A stretch of 64,000 nucleotides of DNA from Mesorhizobium sp. WSM4904 (GTDB lineage Bacteria > Pseudomonadota > Alphaproteobacteria > Rhizobiales > Rhizobiaceae), in contig NZ_CP121354.1 in NCBI RefSeq assembly GCF_029674545.1, positions 1,550,001 to 1,614,000 on the forward strand, in the 5' to 3' direction. The notes under the pieces were generated by a model. The model made no database searches, was not told the DNA's origin, and was given only the letters and a program-made list of their open reading frames with translations. This document shows positions 54,484 to 64,000 of this stretch, one piece after another (position 1 is the stretch's first letter; each line of letters begins with the position of its first letter). The position numbers and the translations under genes were made by a program.

Positions 54484-55783
54484 AAGCGATTTTTTGGAGC
54501 CACTCGCGCTTTTGCGCTAACGAAGGTCCCGCGCCGTATTTGGGCCGGATCCATTTGTGGCCCATCAGAGAAGCAATTACCTTCTCCGGCGCCTCAACTG
54601 CCGTCAGCCGGTCCTCGAAAGTGTGTCGCAGGCTATAAAGACTATGCTCGGAAGTCGGCAGAAGTTCCTTGCTGGCGAGCACCTTGTTGACGAGCGCTGA
54701 AAGTGACGCGGCCTTGTCGCGATAACGAGGAAAGCCGTCCGGATGGAGCTTGATGGCTGCAAGTGCGCCGCCAACCAAGGGAATGTCACGGGCTGAATGA
54801 CCGGTCTTCAAGCGACGGCCATTGGGGCGCACCCGCACATGCGGGATTTCTCGATCGAGGTGGATTGTTTCGGTGGTGAGGTTTGCCGCTTCAGAAAGCC
54901 TGAGTCCGGTATCGGCAATCACATAGATTAGATGGCGGGCTTCGTCATTGAGTCCGTCGAGCGCGCCTTCAGCGAGTATCTTCTCCTGAATGAACTCCGC
55001 TGTGAACGCAGCGCGTTGCCCGGGGACGGCGCCGGAAAGACGCAGGTTTCGAAAAACCGGCTCCAGCTTGAGCTGGTGAGTCAGATCGACGACGCGCAGC
55101 ATTTTCGAAACATGGCCGATGTCCTTGTTGGCCGTACCGATATCAAGTCCATCCTCAACGATCCGCTTTTGCCACCACTCGCGGAACGCGATTGCGTCGT
55201 CCCGAGTGAGGCTTGCGATCTCCTTGTCGCCAATGACTCCAACCAGATTGGCAACTGCGCGCTTTTTGGGGTTACGCCATTTCTTGATTTGGTTGGGCGA
55301 CATGGTCAGCAAGTTCTGTTGCTCGATCGTCTCGAATTCCTTGATAAGACCGCTCAGGCGGACCGCTGGCCGCTTCTCCCCACCCATGACGGCCGAGACG
55401 TCCTGCGCGTCCTCGATCGATTTTTTGTCGAGGAGCAGCTTGATACGGGCCATGAGTTCGTCGAGCGGCCCCGCTGCTAGTTCCTCGTTAGTGCGATAGG
55501 CCAATCCAAATGACCGCGCGCGCTTCCTCGCGGCTTCGAAACGCAGCCCCGCCTCGGCGGATTGGCCTTCCCGCAGTCTACGCCAATACGCCTCCAGCCC
55601 CGCGCCGAGGCTTTGCACTGCATCTCGCGCCCGTACACCGCGGGGATCGTCAGCCACGGCGACGCCCGTGGAAATGCGTACTAGGCAGCGGCGATCAAAC
55701 GCCGCGAATTCCTTCGGCACCCTGCGGACGAGATACCAGATGCCTTCACGTTTATGCGGCTTTGGCGCTGCGGAACGTCGCAT
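54461..55783 (-). CDS. intS: Tyrosine recombinase (ICE integrase)
   Basis: 440 residues. Catalytic residues of the phage-integrase family are visible: Arg in DTGLRLSE, H-x-x-R in HSLYSLRHTF, His in LMGHK and nucleophile Tyr416 in PKYGAGP. The start lies 115 bases from the 3' end of tRNA-Ser(CGA), the usual arrangement for an integrase using that tRNA 3' end as attachment site. In Mesorhizobium symbiosis ICEs a tRNA-Ser integrase of this kind is known as IntS. It would act with RdfS (2333-2602). Confidence 0.88.
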   Translation of the reverse strand: MRRSAAPKPHKREGIWYLVRRVPKEFAAFDRRCLVRISTGVAVADDPRGVRARDAVQSLGAGLEAYWRRLREGQSAEAGLRFEAARKRARSFGLAYRTNEELAAGPLDELMARIKLLLDKKSIEDAQDVSAVMGGEKRPAVRLSGLIKEFETIEQQNLLTMSPNQIKKWRNPKKRAVANLVGVIGDKEIASLTRDDAIAFREWWQKRIVEDGLDIGTANKDIGHVSKMLRVVDLTHQLKLEPVFRNLRLSGAVPGQRAAFTAEFIQEKILAEGALDGLNDEARHLIYVIADTGLRLSEAANLTTETIHLDREIPHVRVRPNGRRLKTGHSARDIPLVGGALAAIKLHPDGFPRYRDKAASLSALVNKVLASKELLPTSEHSLYSLRHTFEDRLTAVEAPEKVIASLMGHKWIRPKYGAGPSLAQKREWLQKIAFTPPGRM

Positions 55784-55897
55784 TATCTTTCTCTAATGTT
55801 ACACAGTTTGTTACACAGTCTAAGATATGTTTCGCTTCGTGCTGGTCAAGCGCAACAAGGAAGCTTTTGAAAGGAAAGGATTTTTATGGAAGCTAAA

Positions 55898-55987
55898 TGG
55901 CGGAGAGGGAGGGATTCGAACCCCCGATACCCTTGCGAGTATGCCGCATTTCGAGTGCGGTGCATTCGACCACTCTGCCACCTCTCC
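55898..55987 (-). tRNA. tRNA-Ser (anticodon CGA), probable ICE attachment site
   Basis: 90 bases including encoded CCA. Acceptor stem GGAGAGG/CCTCTCC, anticodon loop CTCGAAA (anticodon CGA), long variable arm (TACTCGCAAGGGTATC) and T loop GGTTCGAATCC. The 3' end faces the integrase gene, so the element occupies the left side. The other att repeat is not in this window. Confidence 0.95.
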
Positions 55988-56314
55988 GCGAGGTCATGGT
56001 CGGCCGTTGCCGGCGCGGCGCACTAGATAACGGCTGGCTGCCGCAGTTACAAGGCCTTATTCGACCGATTTCCCGCTTCTTGGAAAAGCGTCGGCGAGGC
56101 GACGACGATCTTCGCCGGCAACGCGGCTCGCGGCATTCTCCGAGAGCAGGGTCCGCTTGCCTTGACTCTTTCGCAACCTTCGGTTAGGGACAGCCCGCAT
56201 TCGGCGTGGGGGCTTCTCCGCGCCGCTTGTTTTTTGAACCCGCAGACTGACAAAAAGACGGCCGAACCGCTTCAAGCGGCTCATCAAGGCCGACCGAACA
56301 GCGAAAGGCAAAAA

Positions 56315-57010
56315 ATGTTCGCAGTCATCAAAACGGGCGGCAAGCAGTATCGCGTCGCCGCCAACGATCTCTTGAAGATCGAGAAAGTCGAAGCCAAGGT
56401 CGGCGAGATCGTCGAGATCGGCAATGTGCTCGCGCATGGCGAGGGCGAGAACGTGACGTTCGGCGCGCCGTTCGTCGATGGCGCCATGGTCACGGCGGAA
56501 GTCGTCGAGCAGGGCAAGAACCGCACCGTCATCGCTTTCAAGAAGCGCCGCCGCCAGAATTCGCGCCGCAAGATCGGCCATCGCCAGCTTTTGACCACGG
56601 TCAGGATCTCCGAGATCCTGCTGGGCGGCGCCAAGCCATCGAAGAAGGCCGCCGCGAAGGCCGAGGCCAAGGCGCCGGAGGCCAAGGCTGAGGTCGCCGC
56701 CGGGGCGAAGGCAGAAGCCGCGCCGAAGGAGGCCAAGGCCAAGAAGGAAGCCAAGGCAGAGGCTTCGAACGAAGAGGCCAAGGCCGCTCCGCTGTTCAAG
56801 GCGCCGAAGGGCGAGCCGGACGACCTCACGGTCATCAAAGGCATCGGCCCGGTCGCGGCGAAGGACCTCGCCGAACAGGGCATCGTCACCTTCGCGCAGC
56901 TCGCCAAGCTCACCGACAAGGATGTCGCCAAGATCGACGAGCACATGCCGTTCAGCGCCGACCAGATCAAGGACTGGCGCGAGCAGGCCAAGGAACTGGC
57001 GAAGAAGTAA
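56315..57010 (+). CDS. rplU: Ribosomal protein L21 with C-terminal extension
   Basis: 231 residues from ATG 56315. Residues 1-103 are L21 ([30 protein letters not shown]); then a long Ala/Lys/Glu-rich linker and a C-terminal helix-hairpin-helix-like domain ([21 protein letters not shown]). The extension is known in rhizobial L21 but its role is not established. L21 binds 23S rRNA in the large subunit. Operon with rpmA. Confidence 0.96.
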   Translation: MFAVIKTGGKQYRVAANDLLKIEKVEAKVGEIVEIGNVLAHGEGENVTFGAPFVDGAMVTAEVVEQGKNRTVIAFKKRRRQNSRRKIGHRQLLTTVRISEILLGGAKPSKKAAAKAEAKAPEAKAEVAAGAKAEAAPKEAKAKKEAKAEASNEEAKAAPLFKAPKGEPDDLTVIKGIGPVAAKDLAEQGIVTFAQLAKLTDKDVAKIDEHMPFSADQIKDWREQAKELAKK

Positions 57011-57128
57011 GACGAGCGAAGAAAGTTAAGACGGCCGGCGACAATCATCGCCGGTACGCACTTGAAACGGAACGCGAACGCGTTCATAAGACCATTCAAG
57101 CGCCTCACGGCGCATCGGAGTTAGTTAG

Positions 57129-57398
57129 ATGGCACACAAGAAAGCTGGCGGTTCGTCGCGCAACGGTCGCGACTCGCACTCCAAGCGGCTCGGCGTGAAG
57201 AAGTTCGGCGGCGAAGCAGTCGTTGCCGGCAACATCATCATTCGTCAGCGCGGCACGCAATGGCATCCGGGCACCAACGTTGGCATGGGCACGGACCACA
57301 CCCTTTTCGCACTCGAGGCAGGCGCAGTCGCCTTCAACAAGAAAGCCAACGGCCGAACCTACGTGTCGGTAAACCCGATTACCAAAGCAGCGGAGTAG
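57129..57398 (+). CDS. rpmA: Ribosomal protein L27
   Basis: 89 residues, starting [16 protein letters not shown], with [19 protein letters not shown]27 sits at the peptidyl transferase centre. Follows rplU as in most bacteria; a terminator lies downstream. Confidence 0.98.
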   Translation: MAHKKAGGSSRNGRDSHSKRLGVKKFGGEAVVAGNIIIRQRGTQWHPGTNVGMGTDHTLFALEAGAVAFNKKANGRTYVSVNPITKAAE

Positions 57399-57466
57399 CC
57401 GGTTCCGCACCATAACACCGGCGCCCATCTCGGGAACCGGTGTCTGGCCAGGCCAGGAAAAGGATC

Positions 57467-57501
57467 AGGAGAGATGGGCTTCCATCTCTCCTTTTTCATT
57501 T
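57467..57501 (+). terminator. Rho-independent terminator of rplU-rpmA
   Basis: 11-bp stem AGGAGAGATGG / CCATCTCTCCT with a GCTT loop, followed by T-rich sequence. The next gene (GNAT) starts 24 bases later, so it has its own or read-through expression. Confidence 0.9.
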
Positions 57502-57524
57502 TTCTTTGCCCTGGAGGACTAAAA

Positions 57525-58112
57525 ATGGTTGCCGAAGCGGAAGACACCGAAGACGAAAGTTACGCGATCGATTGCCCGGTGCTCGCCACCGAGCGCTTGG
57601 TCATGCGCGCCCCGCGCGAGAGCGATCTCGAACAACTCGTTGCCTTGGCCGACAACCGACATGTCGCGGAAATGCTGGCCCGCATGCCGCATCCCTACGG
57701 CGAAGCCGAAGCCAGAGCCTTCCTCGCCATGGCGGCCTCCCGCCGCGCCGGCATCGTCTATGCGCTGACGCTTGCCGGCACCGGCACCTTCGTCGGCTGT
57801 GCGGGGCTCAACATCACCGATCGCGGGCTGGAGCTCGGCTACTGGATCGGCGAACCCTACTGGAAGCGCGGCTATGCGACGGAGGCTGCGCATGCGCTGG
57901 TCGACCTCGCCTTCCAGAAGACCTCGATCCAGGTGCTGCATGCCTCGACCAGGGTCATCAATCCGGCCTCGCGCCGCGTCATCCACAAGTGCGGCTTCCA
58001 GTATGCCGGCCAGGGTATGCTGAACTCGATCGTCGCCGGCCAGGTGCCGGTCGAGCGCTACCGACTGGATCGGAAGACGTGGACCAGCCTGCGCAACTGG
58101 GTGCATTTTTAG
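57525..58112 (+). CDS. GNAT family N-acetyltransferase (RimJ/RimL-like)
   Basis: 195 residues from ATG 57525 (GGAGG at 57513; the upstream in-frame ATG lies inside the terminator). LATERLVMRAPRESD and ELGYWIGEPYWKRGYATEA with the acetyl-CoA loop, typical of the RimJ/RimL group that acetylates protein N-termini or small amines. The substrate cannot be told. Confidence 0.88.
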   Translation: MVAEAEDTEDESYAIDCPVLATERLVMRAPRESDLEQLVALADNRHVAEMLARMPHPYGEAEARAFLAMAASRRAGIVYALTLAGTGTFVGCAGLNITDRGLELGYWIGEPYWKRGYATEAAHALVDLAFQKTSIQVLHASTRVINPASRRVIHKCGFQYAGQGMLNSIVAGQVPVERYRLDRKTWTSLRNWVHF

Positions 58113-58274
58113 ATGGGTCGATATTCAGGTGATGCCGGCCTGCGAGTGGCGGCTTCCTGCGCTTCCGGTGCTCACGTGCGTCAAGCACGCTCCGCTCCGG
58201 TTCTCGGAAGTCGCCGCTCTCGGCTCGGCCTGACCTGAATCTCGATCCATCTTGGGTGCCGTGATGGTGAAAGC

Positions 58275-61515
<3,241 letters not shown>

Positions 61516-61516
61516 A

Positions 61517-61560
61517 GCAATTCCAGGAAAAGTGTGACGCGGTTTTCCATCCGGAATTGC
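61517..61560. repeat. Small rhizobial palindromic element
   Basis: GCAATTCC (61517-61524) and GGAATTGC (61553-61560) enclose a second inverted pair GGAAAA/TTTTCC. This AGCAATTCCAGGAAAAG-type element is widespread in Mesorhizobium intergenic DNA. Lies between proB and proA. Confidence 0.7.
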
Positions 61561-61591
61561 GATAAAAGGAAGACCCAGCGGAGGATGAACC

Positions 61592-62878
61592 ATGCTGAAG
61601 CTGCATGAAAAATCCGGGGAAGACACGGCAGCGCTGATGGCCGACATCGGCCGCCGCGCCCGCACTGCTGCCCGACCGCTGGCGGTCGCCACCACCAAGG
61701 CCAAGAATGACGCCTTGGCCGCCATGGCCGACGCCATCCTGCGCAACGAGCAGGCGATCCTCGAGGCCAACGCCGTCGACATGTCGAACGGCGAGGAAGC
61801 CGGGCTTTCGGCGTCCTTCATGGATAGGCTGAAGCTGACGCCGTCGCGCATCAAGGCGATGGCCGACGGCATTCGTGAGATCGCCGCGCTCAAGGATCCG
61901 ATCGGCGACGTCATCGCCGAATGGGACCGGCCGAACGGGCTCCACATCGAGCGCGTGCGCACGCCGCTCGGCGTCGTCGGCGTCATCTATGAAAGCCGCC
62001 CGAACGTGACCGCCGATGCCGGCGCGCTTTGTCTCAAGGCCGGCAATCCGGTGATCCTGCGCGGCGGCTCGGATTCGATCAATTCGTCCTCGGCGATCCA
62101 TGCCTGCATGGTCGAAGGGCTGAAAGCCGCCGGCCTGCCGCAAGATGCCATCCAACTGGTGCCGACCACCGACCGCGCCGCCGTCGGCGAGATGCTCAAA
62201 GGTCTCGGCGGCAATCTCGACGTCATCATCCCGCGCGGCGGCAAAAGCCTGGTCGGGCGCGTGCAGAGCGAGGCGCGGGTGCCGGTGTTCGCCCATCTCG
62301 AAGGCATCTGCCATCTCTATATCGACCGCTCGGCCAAGCTCGACATGGCAGTGAGGATCGCCGTCAACGCCAAGATGCGGCGCACAGGCGTGTGCGGCGC
62401 GGCTGAGACGCTGCTGGTCGACCGCGCGGTGGCCTCCACCCATCTGGTGCCGATCCTCGAAGCGCTGCGCGCGGCGGGCTGCGAGATCCACGCCGATGCC
62501 GGGGTGATGAAGGCGTTCGCGGATGCCAGCCCGGCGACCGATGCCGACTGGGTGACGGAGTATCTCGACGCCATCATCGCGGTGAAGCTGGTCGACGGCG
62601 TCGCCGGCGCGATCGAGCATATCGAGACCTTCTCCTCGCATCACACCGAGGCGATCGTCGCCGAGGATGCGCAAGCGGTCGAAAGATTCTTCAACGAGAT
62701 CGACTCTGCGATCCTCCTGCACAACGCCTCGACGCAGTTCGCCGATGGCGGCGAGTTCGGCATGGGCGCCGAGATTGGCATCGCCACCGGCAAGATGCAT
62801 GCGCGCGGACCGGTCGGCGTCGAGCAGCTGACCTCGTTCAAGTACCGCGTGCGCGGGTCGGGACAGGTGAGGCCTTGA
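61592..62878 (+). CDS. proA: Gamma-glutamyl phosphate reductase
   Basis: 428 residues, aldehyde-dehydrogenase fold; the catalytic Cys lies in [15 protein letters not shown], with [15 protein letters not shown] and [19 protein letters not shown]. Second step of proline synthesis, NADPH-dependent. Follows proB. Confidence 0.97.
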   Translation: MLKLHEKSGEDTAALMADIGRRARTAARPLAVATTKAKNDALAAMADAILRNEQAILEANAVDMSNGEEAGLSASFMDRLKLTPSRIKAMADGIREIAALKDPIGDVIAEWDRPNGLHIERVRTPLGVVGVIYESRPNVTADAGALCLKAGNPVILRGGSDSINSSSAIHACMVEGLKAAGLPQDAIQLVPTTDRAAVGEMLKGLGGNLDVIIPRGGKSLVGRVQSEARVPVFAHLEGICHLYIDRSAKLDMAVRIAVNAKMRRTGVCGAAETLLVDRAVASTHLVPILEALRAAGCEIHADAGVMKAFADASPATDADWVTEYLDAIIAVKLVDGVAGAIEHIETFSSHHTEAIVAEDAQAVERFFNEIDSAILLHNASTQFADGGEFGMGAEIGIATGKMHARGPVGVEQLTSFKYRVRGSGQVRP

Positions 62879-62915
62879 CGTTTTTCGCCGCTAGGATCTG
62901 AGGGTGCCGCGCCCA

Positions 62916-63077
62916 GCCACCCCCCTCTGTCCTGCCGGACATCTCCCCCTCAAGGGGGGAGATCAGCTGTCATTTGGGGTTTCGCAAATTGCCGACGTCG
63001 CAAGATTTGAGCCTGCGATCGAGCTGCTAATCTCCCCCCTTGAGGGGGAGATGCCCGGCAGGGCAGAGGGGGGTGCC
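62916..63077. repeat. RIME-like palindromic repeat
   Basis: Two long arms, 62916-62963 and 63030-63077, are imperfect inverted repeats (ACCCCCCTCTG..CTGCCGG..ATCTCCCCCTC), each with its own CTCCCCCTTGAGGGGGAG hairpin. Typical rhizobial intergenic mosaic element. Confidence 0.8.
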
Positions 63078-63084
63078 TAGCACC

Positions 63085-63717
63085 ATGCTTTCCCAGCCCG
63101 AGCACCCCGTCCCCGCGCCTTACCTTCGCATGCCGCATGCCGGCAGGGGGCTGGCCGTCGGCCTGTTCGGCGGCTCGTTCAACCCGCCGCATGCCGGTCA
63201 CGCGCTGGTCGCCGAGATCGCGCTGAGACGGCTGGCGCTCGACCAGCTGTGGTGGATCGTGACGCCCGGCAATCCGCTGAAAAGCGCACATGAACTGGCG
63301 CCGCTCGCCCAACGCATCGTGCTGTCGGAAAAGATCGCCAGGAATCCGAAGATCAAGGTCACCGCCTTCGAGGCGGCGCATCATGTCCGCTACACCGCCG
63401 ACACGCTGGCGCTGATCAAGGCGCGCAATCCGGGTGTCGACTTCGTCTGGATCATGGGCGCGGATAGCTTGCGCGATTTCCATCGCTGGCAGCGCTGGCG
63501 CGAGATCGTGCTCACCTTCCCGATCGCGGTCATCGACCGTCCGGGCGCCACGCTCTCCTTCCTATCGTCGGTCGTCGCCAAGACCTTCGACTATGCCCGC
63601 ATCGACGAAGGCGACGCGCCGCTCCTTGCCCGCATGCGGGCGCCGGCCTGGACCTTCATCCACGGGCCGCGCTCGTCGCTCTCCTCCACCGCGATCCGCA
63701 ACGCGGGGAAGGGTTGA
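63085..63717 (+). CDS. nadD: Nicotinate-nucleotide adenylyltransferase
   Basis: 210 residues from ATG 63085. GLFGGSFNPPHAGHALVAE (nucleotidyl transferase HxGH), WWIVTPGNPLKS and SSTAIR near the end. Forms nicotinate adenine dinucleotide from NaMN and ATP in NAD synthesis. Confidence 0.96.
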   Translation: MLSQPEHPVPAPYLRMPHAGRGLAVGLFGGSFNPPHAGHALVAEIALRRLALDQLWWIVTPGNPLKSAHELAPLAQRIVLSEKIARNPKIKVTAFEAAHHVRYTADTLALIKARNPGVDFVWIMGADSLRDFHRWQRWREIVLTFPIAVIDRPGATLSFLSSVVAKTFDYARIDEGDAPLLARMRAPAWTFIHGPRSSLSSTAIRNAGKG

Positions 63718-63725
63718 GCGCTTTT

Positions 63726-63872
63726 ACCTTCTCCCCTTAGGGGAGAAGGTGTCGCCGAAGGCGACGGATGAGGGGTGTTCCAGGGAACGCCAGCGTCTCA
63801 CTCCGATGGAGCACCCCTCATCCGTCTTGCCGCTTCGCGGCAATCCACCTTCTCCCACAAGGGGAGAAGGGA
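63726..63872. repeat. RIME-like palindromic repeat
   Basis: Arms beginning CCTTCTCCCC and ending GGGGAGAAGG enclose mirrored blocks GGATGAGGGGTG / CACCCCTCATCC; each arm also folds on itself. Second palindromic element flanking nadD. Confidence 0.8.
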
Positions 63873-63933
63873 AGTTTGGCCATGTCGCTTTTACGGCTGC
63901 TTTTCGCCCGCGGGCGGGCGATGCTGCAAAGCC

Positions 63934-64000
63934 ATGCTGGAGAAGAGCCGCATCACGACCGATCCGGGCGCGCAATCGGCGCCGCTGATCGCCATTGCCA
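63934..64000 (+). CDS. rsfS: Start of a gene, probably ribosomal silencing factor RsfS
   Basis: 22 codons from ATG 63934 (MLEKSRITTDPG...) running off the window. Too short for a family call; the guess rests on the common order obg-proB-proA-nadD-rsfS in Rhizobiales. Confidence 0.5.
   Translation, partial: MLEKSRITTDPGAQSAPLIAIA

Noticed and set aside
57474..57524. Upstream ATG for the GNAT gene
   Set aside because: It lies within the rplU-rpmA terminator hairpin and lacks a ribosome binding site; ATG 57525 has GGAGG.

Overview
The window looks like a Mesorhizobium (Rhizobiales) chromosome carrying the end of an integrated symbiosis ICE. Evidence for the host is the right-hand block rplU-rpmA-GNAT-obg-proB-proA-nadD-(rsfS), high GC, and rhizobial palindromic intergenic repeats. 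Evidence for the ICE is a tyrosine integrase (54461-55783, minus) next to the 3' end of a tRNA-Ser(CGA) gene (55898-55987, minus), a DUF736-rdfS-traF-lytic transglycosylase-relaxase block, and a traG-trbBCDEJLFGI conjugation operon. Everything left of the tRNA appears to be element DNA; the other end of the element is not in view.

Layout. 1-823: start of groEL, groES with a CIRCE site, and a remnant of an autotransporter subtilase. 1828-5967: ICE excision and DNA-processing genes. 6323-12956: a cargo island with two multi-gene modules, an AAA+ ATPase with an S8 protease (6323-9795) and a minus-strand four-gene operon encoding a ubiquitin-like protein, an E2-like protein, a JAMM isopeptidase and an E1-like ThiF protein (12956-10002). 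The second module is bracketed by two degraded relaxase fragments (9841-9936 plus; 13392-13665 minus). 13791-15885: wreck of a gibberellin operon (last codons of CPS, the ent-kaurene synthase gene, a frameshifted type 2 IDI). 15976-16245: IS transposase relic. 16417-19177: an S9 peptidase behind a sigma-54 promoter with a NifA-type upstream site. 19839-23475: a tts box and a NopD-like type III effector with a Ulp1/SUMO-protease domain and a 63-bp tandem repeat. 23695-35554: traG and trb operon. 35709-37259: an intact IS with 6-bp target duplication. 37347-48122: microaerobic cluster hemN, fnrN, fixNOQP, fixGHIS with three FNR/FixK boxes. 48851-53007: orphan CHAT-like peptidase, UbiM-like hydroxylase, GGDEF-EAL protein. 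53849-55783: small unknowns and the integrase.

How it works together. RdfS, the integrase and the tRNA-Ser site would handle excision and integration; relaxase, TraF, TraG and Trb would handle transfer. Cargo serves symbiosis (cbb3 oxidase for low-oxygen respiration, type III effector, NifA/sigma-54-driven peptidase, decayed gibberellin genes) and probably element or host defence (the ubiquitin-like conjugation operon and AAA/S8 pair). The most interesting item is the complete bacterial ubiquitin-like conjugation operon beside an AAA/protease pair, inserted behind the relaxase gene and flanked by relaxase debris. All family assignments come from reading motifs; no search was run.
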